Shown one piece after another: positions 7,593-16,203 of a stretch of DNA of 64,000 nucleotides. A model generated the notes under the pieces. The model did no database searches. It was given only the letters and a program-made list of their open reading frames with translations, and was not told the origin of the DNA. The stretch spans positions 1-64,000 of the forward strand of contig NZ_JACJOF010000027.1 of NCBI RefSeq assembly GCF_014695395.1, written 5' to 3'. Both the position numbers and the translations under genes were made by a program. Within the stretch, counting starts at the first letter, position 1; each line of letters begins with the position of its first letter. The stretch is from Nodosilinea sp. FACHB-131 (GTDB lineage Bacteria > Cyanobacteriota > Cyanobacteriia > Phormidesmidales > Phormidesmidaceae).

Positions 7593-7958
7593 ATGACAAG
7601 CAGGAACCTTTTAGCTCGTAAAGGAATCAAGATTACCCTGATCATCTTGATGTCAGTGGGACTAACGATTGCCTCTTTGCGCTACAAACAGCCTGCTCAT
7701 TGTAAAACAATTTGCACAGATGCTCAATCCTGCCAAATTGGGCAGTGCATGTTTGGCGAACAAAAGGCAGGCTTTCCCCTGCCCTTTGTTCAAGATGCAG
7801 AAGGCGGTTCACCCACAAGTGGTTGGGGCAGGGTCGGGCCAGAAGATTATTTCTATGCGGATCTTGGGGCATTCGCCCTGAATGTTGCCTTTTACAGTCT
7901 TACCCTATGGCTGTTTCAAAGGTTGCTTAAAGGGCTTTTTTCGTCGTTTCAGGCCTAA
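7593..7958 (+). CDS. Small two-span membrane protein
   Basis: 121 residues. Residues 10-28 and 90-115 are hydrophobic membrane segments. Between them lies an exported loop with four closely spaced cysteines (CKTICTDAQSCQIGQC) and the motif GGSPTSGWGRVGPEDY. I have seen that motif in small uncharacterised membrane proteins of cyanobacteria; function unknown. The loop is probably periplasmic or lumenal, and its cysteines could form two disulfides. The next gene starts 66 bases downstream on the same strand. Confidence 0.65.
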   Translation: MTSRNLLARKGIKITLIILMSVGLTIASLRYKQPAHCKTICTDAQSCQIGQCMFGEQKAGFPLPFVQDAEGGSPTSGWGRVGPEDYFYADLGAFALNVAFYSLTLWLFQRLLKGLFSSFQA

Positions 7959-8024
7959 TTCAGCATCAAGGGTGCATTGCTAAATAAGCCTCTTACTCAA
8001 ACTTCCTATCTCTATCGAGTCACT

Positions 8025-9755
8025 ATGAAATCTAACGTGCTCTGTGCCAAACTTCTCCTCCTGGCCGCCCTGCCCGCTCTTGGGATGCTCACCCCGAAAC
8101 AAGCGATCGCCCTACCCGCTCCCGATGTGCAAGCCAGACTACTGTCAGACATCGCCTTCCAATATGCAAAGCTGGGTGATTCGCAACAGGCAACCACTAT
8201 TTCTGAGCAGGCACTAGAGGCCGCAGAGGCAATGGAACCCTGCTTCAAAGCAAATTCTTTGGCAAAGGTGGCAGGTAGCTATTGGCTGAGCGGACAGGAG
8301 GCAGAAGGCAAGCGCCGGGTTACAGAGGCCGTTGAAACCGCCCGTGCTCAAGGGGCAACCGGATGTAGCAGCAGTGCCACCTCTCCGACCGAATCGTTAA
8401 TGAACCGCGCTATAGAATTGTCCGATGAGGGACAGTTTGAGTTAGCGATCGCGCTAGCTAGTGGGATGGGTGACCCAAATGCCCTGTCGGAGATTGCAGC
8501 TGATTTGTTGAACGTAGGACAATCTCGGCGAGCGGACGAGCTACTAAAGGAAGCGATCGCCCAAGCGCAAACGATTAAGGAAGCGATGGCCCAAACGCAA
8601 AATATTGACAATGCCTATTACCAAACGCAAGTGTTGAATAGGATGGGCATGAATCTGACTCTAGCAGGGCATCCTGAACCGGCAAAGGCGGTACTGGAAC
8701 AGGCCATTCTGAGTGCGGCAACCATAGATACCGAAGACCCCGAAACGGCTTCGTTACAGGGAAGTGCTCTGCTTTGGACGGCACGACAGTTTACGGAGTT
8801 AGGCGCAGATGATCGGGCGATCGCGCTTCTCGATCAAACCGTTCCCAAAATTCGCAACCGTTCCGCAGACCCGTTTCCCCTCGACAAAGTGAGTCAGCTT
8901 GTTGAGGCGGCGCTCCTTTACCAGCGGGCAGATTCGAATGATAAAGCCGTGGCGATACTGGCAGAAGCCTATCAGTTTGGGAAAGCCATCGTCCCCGATG
9001 CCAGCTACGGGCAAGCCGATGCGGATGCGCTGGGCCGAGTAGCTGTTGGCTATGCCGAAATCGGCGATTTCGAACGAGCCATGCAGATTGTTGAAGAAAT
9101 TCAACCGACCAGCTATCGACAGGCGGCACTGGGAAATATGGCAAGCGCCTATGCCGCAGCAGGCAATTTAGAGGCGGCAGTCGAACTAGCGCAGTCGGAC
9201 CCCAACCGTAACGGTGTGATGATCGGCATCGTCAGACACTATTTGCAGGAAAAGCAGCCGGATCAGGCATGGCAGTTTGCCCAAGCACAGCAGGTCAAGG
9301 GTATTTTGTCAGAGGTGGCAGTCGGGTATCTCGATGCAGGACAGCCTGAGCAGGCCTTGCAACTCGTTCAAACTGGCAATCTTGAGGGATTTATGCCGGA
9401 CATCGTGCAGGGCTATGCTGCGTCTGGGCAACCGGAGCAAGCCATGCAGCTGGCTCAGAGTGAAGAAATCCCATGGATGCTGCCTGCAGTGGTGGAGGGA
9501 TTTGCTCAGCAGGGGCAGTTCGACACTGCTTTGCAAACGGCGCAATCCATTGCTGATCCGATGCATCGAGCACAGGCGTTGATTGCGATCGCTCGTGCAT
9601 ATACTGAGCCGCAGGCTAAGGCACCAGGGCCGCAGTTCGCAATGCAGATACAGGATTGGGTTGTAGGGCTGTTTGGTACCTCCGATCGGGAAAGGGCGGC
9701 TGAGGTATTAGTACAGGCCGTGGAAGCAACTCAGTCTATCTCCTCAGCGCAATGA
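8025..9755 (+). CDS. Secreted TPR-like helical-repeat protein
   Basis: 576 residues from ATG at 8025; an upstream in-frame start at 7977 would put 16 polar residues before the signal peptide and is less likely. Residues 1-30 form a signal peptide (MKSNVLCAKLLLLAALPALG, cleavage after a small residue near IALP). The remainder is a run of helix pairs of TPR type: repeated blocks such as DIAFQYAKLGDSQQATTISE, MASAYAAAGNLEAAVELAQ, GYLDAGQPEQALQLVQTG and GYAASGQPEQAMQLAQSE. The last four repeats are close copies of each other. Such proteins act as periplasmic scaffolds for protein binding; no enzyme domain is attached. Confidence 0.8.
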   Translation: MKSNVLCAKLLLLAALPALGMLTPKQAIALPAPDVQARLLSDIAFQYAKLGDSQQATTISEQALEAAEAMEPCFKANSLAKVAGSYWLSGQEAEGKRRVTEAVETARAQGATGCSSSATSPTESLMNRAIELSDEGQFELAIALASGMGDPNALSEIAADLLNVGQSRRADELLKEAIAQAQTIKEAMAQTQNIDNAYYQTQVLNRMGMNLTLAGHPEPAKAVLEQAILSAATIDTEDPETASLQGSALLWTARQFTELGADDRAIALLDQTVPKIRNRSADPFPLDKVSQLVEAALLYQRADSNDKAVAILAEAYQFGKAIVPDASYGQADADALGRVAVGYAEIGDFERAMQIVEEIQPTSYRQAALGNMASAYAAAGNLEAAVELAQSDPNRNGVMIGIVRHYLQEKQPDQAWQFAQAQQVKGILSEVAVGYLDAGQPEQALQLVQTGNLEGFMPDIVQGYAASGQPEQAMQLAQSEEIPWMLPAVVEGFAQQGQFDTALQTAQSIADPMHRAQALIAIARAYTEPQAKAPGPQFAMQIQDWVVGLFGTSDRERAAEVLVQAVEATQSISSAQ

Positions 9756-9909
9756 GGGATATGGGAGTTTAGCGTGTGGGCGGCAAGATTGCTCACTCCG
9801 CCCACCGCTTAAACTTGCCCTGGCTTAGTCATTAGTAAGTATAGGGAGACGCGATCGCAGGAGCACTGCGCGGTAGAAATTTAGTCGAGAGTGGTGCAAT
9901 AGAGCATAG

Positions 9910-9969
9910 CTGTAGGTTGGGTTACTCTGCGAGCAGGCAAAGCCTACATGCGCTCAACCCAACCTACAG
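9910..9969. repeat. 60-bp element with perfect 14-bp terminal inverted repeats
   Basis: CTGTAGGTTGGGTT at the left and AACCCAACCTACAG at the right are exact inverse complements, enclosing 32 bases. The sequence matches the end of the repeat at 4911 and looks like a non-autonomous miniature element. The rest of 9756-10042 shows only HIP1 sites. Confidence 0.75.
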
Positions 9970-10042
9970 ACTGAAACATCTCAACTGGGTTATGGCACGC
10001 GAGATATTTCAGACGCATCTTTGGATCTATAGCGATCGCAGA

Positions 10043-10354
10043 CTACTCTTCTGTCTCAATGGGCAAGGTCAGGTTGAACTGCTCTCTGGGCGCAGGCTGT
10101 TCTTCGCGCAGTTCAATGCGGTTGCCGTCAAACCGTAAGCGGGTTTCTGGCTGAGGCTGTTCTTCGATTTGAAGATTCAGCTGATTCCCGTCAGTCGATA
10201 GGCGAGGGCGCAGCTCGGGGTCGCGGTCTCCTCCGAGGTCAAACTCAACTTGATCCCCCAGCTCAATGATTTGGGCCATCGCTGCTGGAGACACGTTTAA
10301 AGCTGCCACACCCAAAACGGCGAGGCTGAGCAAAATTTTATTCAGATGATTCAT
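10043..10354 (-). CDS. Small secreted protein of unknown function
   Basis: 103 residues from ATG at 10354, with GGAGGAG eight bases upstream, which decides this start over the one nine codons further out. Residues 1-27 are a signal peptide ending AMA. The mature part is acidic and repetitive: three short beta-like units of the pattern LRxRxxxDGNxxxLxxEEQPxP (for example RLSTDGNQLNLQIEEQ and RLRFDGNRIELREEQ). This suggests a small beta-repeat protein in the periplasm or lumen. No relative is recognised. Confidence 0.65.
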   Translation of the reverse strand: MNHLNKILLSLAVLGVAALNVSPAAMAQIIELGDQVEFDLGGDRDPELRPRLSTDGNQLNLQIEEQPQPETRLRFDGNRIELREEQPAPREQFNLTLPIETEE

Positions 10355-10543
10355 AGCAAAATCTCCTCCGAGTAACATTTTCGTAAATAGTTTGCCAAGA
10401 GAAAATCGTTTTGTCTTCCCTCAGAGGGGAAGGATCAATAGGTAATGCTGCCTGCGATCGCCTCGCCTTTGCCCAGACAGCCTATTAGGGGCGTTTGACT
10501 TAAATTCTCTCTATCTTTCGGCTGAGTTCCTTGCCTCCAGCGC

Positions 10544-10643
10544 TCTCGCTATAGTGATGGGTGGCGGCTGTTGAGAAAATCCGACTATGACTGAACGCGA
10601 TCGACCGATGGCGACGCAACATCGCCCACCGAAACTCATGTAA
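10544..10643 (+). pseudogene. Second copy of promoter-like module plus broken start of a gene
   Basis: CGCTCTCGCTATAGTGATGG, then GGCGGCTGT and an ATG at 10587, match 7174-7270 along about 95 bases. The frame reads MTERDRPMATQHRPPKLM and stops at 10641. It differs from the copy at 7219 by an indel that changes frame. The bases on to 10680 have no feature. Confidence 0.45.
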
Positions 10644-10680
10644 GGGGCAATCCCTGTTCGAGCAAGGATTATTTTCATAA

Positions 10681-10883
10681 GCAAATCTGCGCGATTGCTT
10701 TGAGGCCAAACGAGACGATGCTTATCCCTACTACAATGCGTTGCTCACTAGTCTCAATAGCTTTTGCAATGCCCTCGAACTCAGTTATCGACACGAGCAG
10801 ACTCAGTAAACTCCCGCATTCCTCAATTGGTTTCCCCCGCCTACAGCTATCAGCTTGGCGCTACCATTCATCTGAAGTTTTGA
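10681..10883 (+). pseudogene. Gene remnant ending in an outer-membrane-like C-terminus
   Basis: Two short frames on the same strand look like protein but are out of register. First, 42 codons reading ANLRDCFEAKRDDAYPYYNA, followed by LLTSLNSF and LELSYRHEQTQ, stop at 10807. Then, one frame over, SPAYSYQLGATIHLKF ends at 10883. A helical stretch followed by a strand with terminal phenylalanine resembles the end of an outer-membrane efflux (TolC-like) protein. This is an inference from little sequence. It sits directly before the metalloprotease gene. Confidence 0.35.
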
Positions 10884-10900
10884 AGTGCATCTAGCTCCCC

Positions 10901-12133
10901 ATGAAGCAAGTTTTCTCTAACGAAACGGCGATACAGATTTCGCAGTTTTCACCCACAGATGTCAGCTCCACTGTTGATGTCGCAAACCTCTCTGGACCGC
11001 TCCAACGCATCAGCGTCACTATCAATTTAGTTCACACCTACACCAGCGAGCTGCAAATTTCTCTCATCGCCCCCAGCGGAGCCTCTGTCTTGCTGGTCGG
11101 CAATGCGGGTGGCAGCGGCGACAACTTTTTTGATACTACCTTTGATGATGGGGCCGCAATACTTATCAGCCAGGGTGCCGCGCCATTTCAGGGGTCATTT
11201 CAGCCCCAGCAGCCTTTGTCTACCTTAATAGGCAGTGACCCCAACGGCACCTGGACGCTACAGATTCAAGACCAGACCTTTTTAGACAGAGGATTTCTCA
11301 ACCACTGGTCTTTGGCGGTGGTGGTTGGTAATCAATCATCGATGCCGCCGACCCCGTCTGATTTTTCCATTCAGCTTCGCTTTTTAGGGGGGCTAACGGC
11401 TACCCAACGCGCCGTCTTTGAAGTTGCTGCGGCCCGGTGGTCAGAAATCATTATTGGAGATTTGCCCAGCGCCGTAGTCAACGGAGAAACCATCGACGAT
11501 GTCTTGATTGAAGCACGCGGATTGTCGCTCGATGGCCCCAACGGGTTGCTGGGCCGGGCCGGGCCGACCCGCCTACGCAGCGGTTCTAGGCTACCCATCA
11601 CCGGAGTGATGGAGTTTGATATCGGCGATTTAGCTCGCCTAGAGGCAGAGGGGGGTCTGCTCGACGTGATTATTCACGAGATGGGCCATGTGCTTGGGAT
11701 TGGCACCATTTGGCAAATTCAGAATCTTCTCGTGGGGGCCGGGTCGGCCAACCCGACCTATGTCGGTCAAAACGGAATGCGAGAATTTTCAGCGCTGATC
11801 GGGGCCCAGGGGATGACGCCTGTACCGCTGGAGAATACGGGGGGTCAGGGTACCCGAGATGGCCACTGGCGAGAAACCGTGTTTGGCAATGAGCTGATGA
11901 CGGGCTTTTTGAATGTGGGGCCAAATCCGCTCAGTCGTTTAACGGTGGGTTCGCTAGAAGACCTGGGCTATGCGGTGAACTATACTGCCGCAGATGCTTA
12001 CACCCTGCCATCGGCGCTGGCCCTGGCGGTGATGGGAGTGCACACGGCGGGTAACTATGGCCGTCGGCAGTGCCGCATGTGCGATGCTGGCATTTTAGGC
12101 ACTCATACGCTGCCGCAGGTAGAAACCCAATGA
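10901..12133 (+). CDS. P-domain zinc metalloprotease (leishmanolysin-like, M8 type)
   Basis: 410 residues from ATG. Residues 5-142 are a proprotein-convertase P domain (RISVTINLVHTYTSELQISL, GSDPNGTWTLQIQDQ, LNHWSLAV), a beta sandwich that in other proteins follows a subtilase. Here it precedes a metalloprotease: IIHEMGHVLGIGTIW carries His259, Glu260 and His263, a third ligand is probably His322 in DGHWRETVFG, and ELMT supplies the Met-turn. That is the arrangement of the M8-like peptidases of cyanobacteria. No signal peptide is present although the domains are extracellular types, so either the N-terminus has been lost or export is by another route. Remnants of another gene lie just upstream. 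The C-terminal 45 residues are cysteine-bearing and unassigned. Confidence 0.8.
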   Translation: MKQVFSNETAIQISQFSPTDVSSTVDVANLSGPLQRISVTINLVHTYTSELQISLIAPSGASVLLVGNAGGSGDNFFDTTFDDGAAILISQGAAPFQGSFQPQQPLSTLIGSDPNGTWTLQIQDQTFLDRGFLNHWSLAVVVGNQSSMPPTPSDFSIQLRFLGGLTATQRAVFEVAAARWSEIIIGDLPSAVVNGETIDDVLIEARGLSLDGPNGLLGRAGPTRLRSGSRLPITGVMEFDIGDLARLEAEGGLLDVIIHEMGHVLGIGTIWQIQNLLVGAGSANPTYVGQNGMREFSALIGAQGMTPVPLENTGGQGTRDGHWRETVFGNELMTGFLNVGPNPLSRLTVGSLEDLGYAVNYTAADAYTLPSALALAVMGVHTAGNYGRRQCRMCDAGILGTHTLPQVETQ

Positions 12134-12221
12134 GCGCGGTCATTATCACCGCTTCGGGCCACTACCATTTTCACCACGTTGCTGCCGATGGGATGCGGCC
12201 TGACAGGGTCACACTTACAAC

Positions 12222-12252
12222 CTCGCTATAGTGAAGGCATGGCTGCTGTGAG
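12222..12252 (+). promoter_or_regulatory. CTCGCTATAGT promoter-like module, copy C
   Basis: CTCGCTATAGTGAAGGCATGGCTGCTGTGAG precedes the FdhF-type gene by nine bases. It shares the TATAGT and following GGCTG(C/T)TGTG block with the sites at 7174, 10544 and 35402. With so short a distance to the ATG, the leader would be about 20 bases if TATAGT is the -10 box. Confidence 0.45.
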
Positions 12253-12260
12253 GCTTGACA

Positions 12261-14564
12261 ATGACCCAGCTTGATCAAACCGAAGGCCAATCACCTTTCC
12301 CTGTTGTCAACAACAGCGATCGCGCCGCTATTGAAGCCGCCGCTGATAACGCATCTGCGATCGGCGGTGGCCTACCGATCATTCAATATTGGGCGCAAAA
12401 GACACTGTCGCCCCAGGGGCCGCAGATTTGGCAAACGCTGTTCCACAAAAGCGCCTGTCTATCATGCGCCTGGGGCACGGGCAGGCAAAACGGCGGCTTT
12501 ATCAACGAGTTAGAAGAACCGCTCCAGCGCTGCATGAAAAGCGTGCAGGCCATTTCGTCGGAGCTGCAACCCGGCCTGAGCGACCATTTCTTTGCTCGCC
12601 ACACCATCTCAGAACTGCAACAGCTCACCTCCCGCGAGGCCGATCGCCTCGGTCGCTTGAGCTTTCCGGTGATTCATCGGGCCGGGTCTGACCACTATGA
12701 ACCGATTAGCTGGGAGGAGATCTACCAGCTCACCACCGCTGGTTTTTCGCTGCCGCCAGAGCGGGTGGCCTCTTACAGTTCGGGGCGATCGTCCAACGAG
12801 GCCGCCTTTCTGTTGCAGCTGATGGTGCGAGCCTTGGGCTCCAACAACCTGGCCGACTGTTCTGACCTGTGCCACGCCCCCTCAACGGTCAGCTTAAATA
12901 AGGTATTTGGCACGAGCACTTCGCTAGTCAGTCTGGAGAGTCTGCGCCAGGCCGACTGTGTGGTGCTGGTGGGGTCGAATGCCCCCGCCAACCACCCCCG
13001 GCTAATGAATGAGCTGATTGAACTGCGCGATCGCGGCGGCAAAGTTCTCGTCATTAACCCGGTCAAAGAGGTGGGCCTGGTCAAGTTTGGCTCCCCAGCG
13101 CATCCGCTGCGGCTGGTGCAGGGCGAAGAGATTGCCTCGCTATTTTTGCAGCCGATACCGGGCAGCGACCTGGCCCTGTTTGTGGGCATTCAAAAGGTGC
13201 TGCTAGAGCGGGGCTGGGTGCAGTTTGACTACCTCAAGGCCCACACCGAGAACTGGCAAGCGGTAATTGAGCAGGTAGCCGCTACCGGGTGGGAAGCGAT
13301 CGTCGCCACCTGCGGCGTGACGCTGACGGAGATTGTCGCCGCTGCGGAGATGATTCACAGCTGTCAGAATGTGGTCTTCGCCTGGGCCATGGGCATCACT
13401 CACCAGGCCAACAGCGTCGACAACATCTTCAGCATCGCCAACACCGCCCTGATGACCGGCAACATCGGCAAGCCCGGTGCGGGCATGATGCCCATTCGCG
13501 GCCACTCCAACGTGCAGGGCTTTGGCTCCATGGGGGTGACGGCCCACCTCAAAGACAGCATTCGCGAGGCGCTAGAGAAACTACTGGGCAAATCGCTCAA
13601 GCGAGAACCGGGCTACGATGCCCGCGCTTTGATTGAGGCGAGCGATCGCGGCGAAGTCGATACCCTGCTGTGTCTAGGGGGCAACCTCTACGCCGCCAAC
13701 CCCGATCTGACCCAGGCTAAGCGCGCCCTGGGCAACATTGACACGATCATCTATCTAGCCACCAAGCCCAACCAGGGCCACTTCCACGGGCTGGCGCGGC
13801 AAAATACCATCATCGTGCCGGTCTATGCCCGGTTCGAGAACCCCCACAAGACCACCGTCGAGTCGGGCAACAACTTTGTGCGGTTCAACAGCCCCGGTAA
13901 AACTCACTTAAAAGAAGCCGACCTGGTGACGGAGATCGACTTTTTGGCGGAGCTGGCCCACCGTCTTCACGGCGACCAACCCATTGACTGGCGACGGCTA
14001 CACGACACCCGCTATGTGCGCCAGCTCATTGCCCAAACCATTCCCGGCTACGAAAAAATTGGCGAGATTGACGACACCAACGCCGAGTTCACCATTAATG
14101 GACGCATCTTTCTAGAGCCAACATTCCCCACACCCTCGGGGAAAGCCGAAATGCAGCCGACGCCGCTGCCTACCCTGACACTGCCTACATTGCAAGACTT
14201 TGGCCTGTCTGCTGCCCAGCCCGCTTTGGTGCTGGCTTTGATTACCGGGCGCAGCTACGGCCAGCACAACACCGTGGTTTATAAGGAAGCCGATAAGTAT
14301 CGGGGCATGCCCCACCGCCACTGCATTCTGATGCACCCCGACGATGCTCAGCGGGCAGGCTTTAGCCAGCACCAGCGGGTGAGCGTGCGGGGGGATGCGG
14401 GTCAGCTCGACGGCATTGAAATTATTTTTGGGGAGGTGCGATCGGGCGCAGCGCTGATGTTTTACCCCGAGGCGAATGTGTTGATGAAGGCACGAATTGA
14501 GCCAAGGGCTGGGACTCCTGCTTATAAACGGGTGCCTGTGGCGATCTTTGCAGGAGCTGTGTAG
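12261..14564 (+). CDS. FdhF/YdeP-family molybdopterin oxidoreductase
   Basis: 767 residues from ATG at 12261 (a TTG two codons earlier is less likely). It belongs to the formate-dehydrogenase-alpha-like branch named FdhF/YdeP. KSACLSCAWGTG gives two cysteines (66 and 69) where true formate dehydrogenases have a four-cysteine iron-sulfur site, so the cluster is probably absent or altered. DCSDLCHAPST places Cys204 where the molybdenum is bound by Cys or Sec in FdhH. Downstream are the pterin-binding blocks around VLVGSNAPANHP, MTGNIGKPGAGMMPIRGHSN and the C-terminal RSYGQHNTVV / DDAQRAGFS domain. No twin-arginine signal, so cytoplasmic. Substrate unknown; in other bacteria relatives are linked to acid resistance or formate handling. 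Monocistronic. Confidence 0.9.
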   Translation: MTQLDQTEGQSPFPVVNNSDRAAIEAAADNASAIGGGLPIIQYWAQKTLSPQGPQIWQTLFHKSACLSCAWGTGRQNGGFINELEEPLQRCMKSVQAISSELQPGLSDHFFARHTISELQQLTSREADRLGRLSFPVIHRAGSDHYEPISWEEIYQLTTAGFSLPPERVASYSSGRSSNEAAFLLQLMVRALGSNNLADCSDLCHAPSTVSLNKVFGTSTSLVSLESLRQADCVVLVGSNAPANHPRLMNELIELRDRGGKVLVINPVKEVGLVKFGSPAHPLRLVQGEEIASLFLQPIPGSDLALFVGIQKVLLERGWVQFDYLKAHTENWQAVIEQVAATGWEAIVATCGVTLTEIVAAAEMIHSCQNVVFAWAMGITHQANSVDNIFSIANTALMTGNIGKPGAGMMPIRGHSNVQGFGSMGVTAHLKDSIREALEKLLGKSLKREPGYDARALIEASDRGEVDTLLCLGGNLYAANPDLTQAKRALGNIDTIIYLATKPNQGHFHGLARQNTIIVPVYARFENPHKTTVESGNNFVRFNSPGKTHLKEADLVTEIDFLAELAHRLHGDQPIDWRRLHDTRYVRQLIAQTIPGYEKIGEIDDTNAEFTINGRIFLEPTFPTPSGKAEMQPTPLPTLTLPTLQDFGLSAAQPALVLALITGRSYGQHNTVVYKEADKYRGMPHRHCILMHPDDAQRAGFSQHQRVSVRGDAGQLDGIEIIFGEVRSGAALMFYPEANVLMKARIEPRAGTPAYKRVPVAIFAGAV

Positions 14565-14609
14565 AGGAGGTGCGGGCCAAAATCCCAAGCTGAATGGCGC
14601 TGGGTGGGT

Positions 14610-14630
14610 GGTGGGCAGTGCCCACCCTAC
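14610..14630. repeat. GGTGGGCAGTGCCCACCCTAC palindromic repeat
   Basis: A 21-base near-palindrome in the spacer between convergent genes; the inverse form GTAGGGTGGGCACCGCCCACC lies at 30503. It is a short dispersed element that can form a hairpin and may end transcripts from both sides. Confidence 0.6.
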
Positions 14631-14633
14631 GTT

Positions 14634-15470
14634 CTACAGGCGGTCTTTGTTTTTGCTGCGGACGCGATCGTAGAGGCTTTCCATCGCGGCGATAAACGAG
14701 TTGTCGCGGCTCCAAAAGGCGGGGAAATCGCCCTGCTTTTTGACTAGAATTGCCGGAATAGCCGACGGCGTGGCCGACTCATTGGTCTGGGGCAGGCGCT
14801 TCTCTCCCTGCCAAAACTCCTTTAGACTGGGGGCCGACGCTTCAACGGTCTGGGGCTGGGTGTAGTAGTGCTCTACGGGGTCAGGCGATCGCTGCTGGGC
14901 CGAAAGCTCTGCCGAGAGCGCTTTCCCCAGGGGTGATTTGGCCAGTTCGGCTTTGAACTCTTCCCTGGGTAAGCCCCGCAGCTCGAACAACAGGAAGGGA
15001 TCGCGATCGAGTTCGGCGGCGATCAGGTAATAGACTCCGGCGATGTGTTTGCAGGGGTTGCTGTGGTCGGGGCAGGAGCACTCGGTCTTGAAGTCTTTGT
15101 CGCTGGCGGGCAGCAGGTTCAGCCCCAGGGTCTTAAAGCTGTCCTCGATGTTGTAGGGAATTTCGTTGAGCAGCAGCCGGGAGATCAGGCTGGCTTTGGA
15201 GGCGATGAGGGCGATCGCAGCCACCCACTTAGCTTTGCTGACCGGTGCAAAGTCGATGATGGTAGTGTACGTCGGTTCTGTCGTTACCCCAAAATAGGGG
15301 TTCACGGATCCGCGCACTTTGGCCGTAACCAATCCTCCGTTAATCTCAAAGCTTTTGACTTTGCCGCCGCTGGCGTAGGAGCGCCCCCGCTGCAACCGGC
15401 CCGAGTCGGTGAGGCACTCGATCGCAGCGATAAAGTTCTTTCCCCACCAGGTGCGGCTAAAGTTTGCCAT
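14634..15470 (-). CDS. SWIM zinc-finger protein
   Basis: 278 residues from ATG. The N-terminal half begins FSRTWWGKNFIAAIE and continues RGRSYASGGKVKSFEINGG, the usual start of bacterial SWIM proteins. The zinc finger itself is CSCPDHSNPCKH (Cys131, Cys133, Cys140, His142). The C-terminal 130 residues are low in complexity, proline-rich and probably disordered. In many bacteria such a gene is paired with the SNF2-type helicase gene, and that helicase is encoded 734 bases upstream on the same strand. The two presumably act together on DNA or chromatin-like complexes; the exact process is unknown. A toxin-antitoxin pair lies between them here. Confidence 0.9.
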   Translation of the reverse strand: MANFSRTWWGKNFIAAIECLTDSGRLQRGRSYASGGKVKSFEINGGLVTAKVRGSVNPYFGVTTEPTYTTIIDFAPVSKAKWVAAIALIASKASLISRLLLNEIPYNIEDSFKTLGLNLLPASDKDFKTECSCPDHSNPCKHIAGVYYLIAAELDRDPFLLFELRGLPREEFKAELAKSPLGKALSAELSAQQRSPDPVEHYYTQPQTVEASAPSLKEFWQGEKRLPQTNESATPSAIPAILVKKQGDFPAFWSRDNSFIAAMESLYDRVRSKNKDRL

Positions 15471-15566
15471 CGCTGGCCTCCAGTGCTGGTTTTATTTTAG
15501 GTCGAGCCTATGCACAGGGCAAAAAATCAGAATTTAGAGTGGCTTTGAGGCTAAAGGGAAATGTAG

Positions 15567-15944
15567 CTACCAAACGACTTGGCAGTCGTAACTTTTGAAG
15601 ATGCTATCACGGCTGACTATCGCCGTAGATTCAACGCGACCTTGGGCAATGAGCAAGCGGTCAAACGGATCTCGATGGTGTTGAGGTAGTTGCTCTAGCG
15701 CCAGAATATGAGGCAGAGTGATTGTCAACAACTCCATGCCGTTTGCCTGATGGTGCTCTACGAGATCTAGTAGGGGCATGTTTAGATTGAGTTTGCCAAG
15801 CTGCGTTTTGATTTGAATTTCCCACAGCGACACCAGGCTTAACAGCAGTTGTGACTGGCGTATGAGTTGGAGGGTTGCTGGTGGAATCAAATCGGGTTCT
15901 CTATCCCACCAGATGAAGGTGTGGGTGTCGAGGAGGAGTTTCAT
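15567..15944 (-). CDS. VapC-type PIN-domain ribonuclease toxin
   Basis: 125 residues from ATG at 15944, which overlaps the antitoxin stop (ATGA); an upstream in-frame start is ignored for that reason. PIN-domain acidic residues are in place: LLLDTHTFIWW (Asp6), SLWEIQIK (Glu42), HHRDPFDRLLIAQ (Asp92 and Asp95) and SRDSIF (Asp113). These bind the magnesium or manganese ions that cut RNA. The subgroup with DTHTFIWW is the common cyanobacterial VapC. It is coupled to the small gene upstream and presumably kept in check by it. Confidence 0.9.
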   Translation of the reverse strand: MKLLLDTHTFIWWDREPDLIPPATLQLIRQSQLLLSLVSLWEIQIKTQLGKLNLNMPLLDLVEHHQANGMELLTITLPHILALEQLPQHHRDPFDRLLIAQGRVESTAIVSRDSIFKSYDCQVVW

Positions 15945-16150
15945 GATTCTCCCAGCCAAAACTCGTCTGGCAGGGGCGCATCAAAATCGTCAGCCATCCA
16001 ATAGGGAACATCTTTGTGCAGTCCAGGTGTAGGCTCTTTGATAGCTACAGATACCCTCTGCCGAAGGAAGGTGGCAAAGTCTAAAACAGCTTGCTGCTCT
16101 GCCGGGTTGAGTGAGCGTACCTGCTCTAGCAAGGCTTGTTCAAGGTTCAC
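15941..16150 (-). CDS. DUF2281-like antitoxin of VapBC pair
   Basis: 69 residues from GTG at 16150, chosen because AGAGG precedes it by six bases and the product then begins NLEQALLEQVRSLNPAEQQA, the usual start of DUF2281 antitoxins. Longer frames reaching 16276 run into the helicase gene. The N-terminal helix region is followed by a FLRQR segment and an acidic C-terminal tail ending DDFDAPLPDEFWLGES, which would wrap and block the toxin. Overlaps vapC by four bases, so translation is coupled. Confidence 0.85.
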   Translation of the reverse strand: MNLEQALLEQVRSLNPAEQQAVLDFATFLRQRVSVAIKEPTPGLHKDVPYWMADDFDAPLPDEFWLGES

Positions 16151-16203
16151 AATATCCCTCTGGTATGACGGTGCTGCCTCAATTATGGAAGATGTCCAGG
16201 GTA

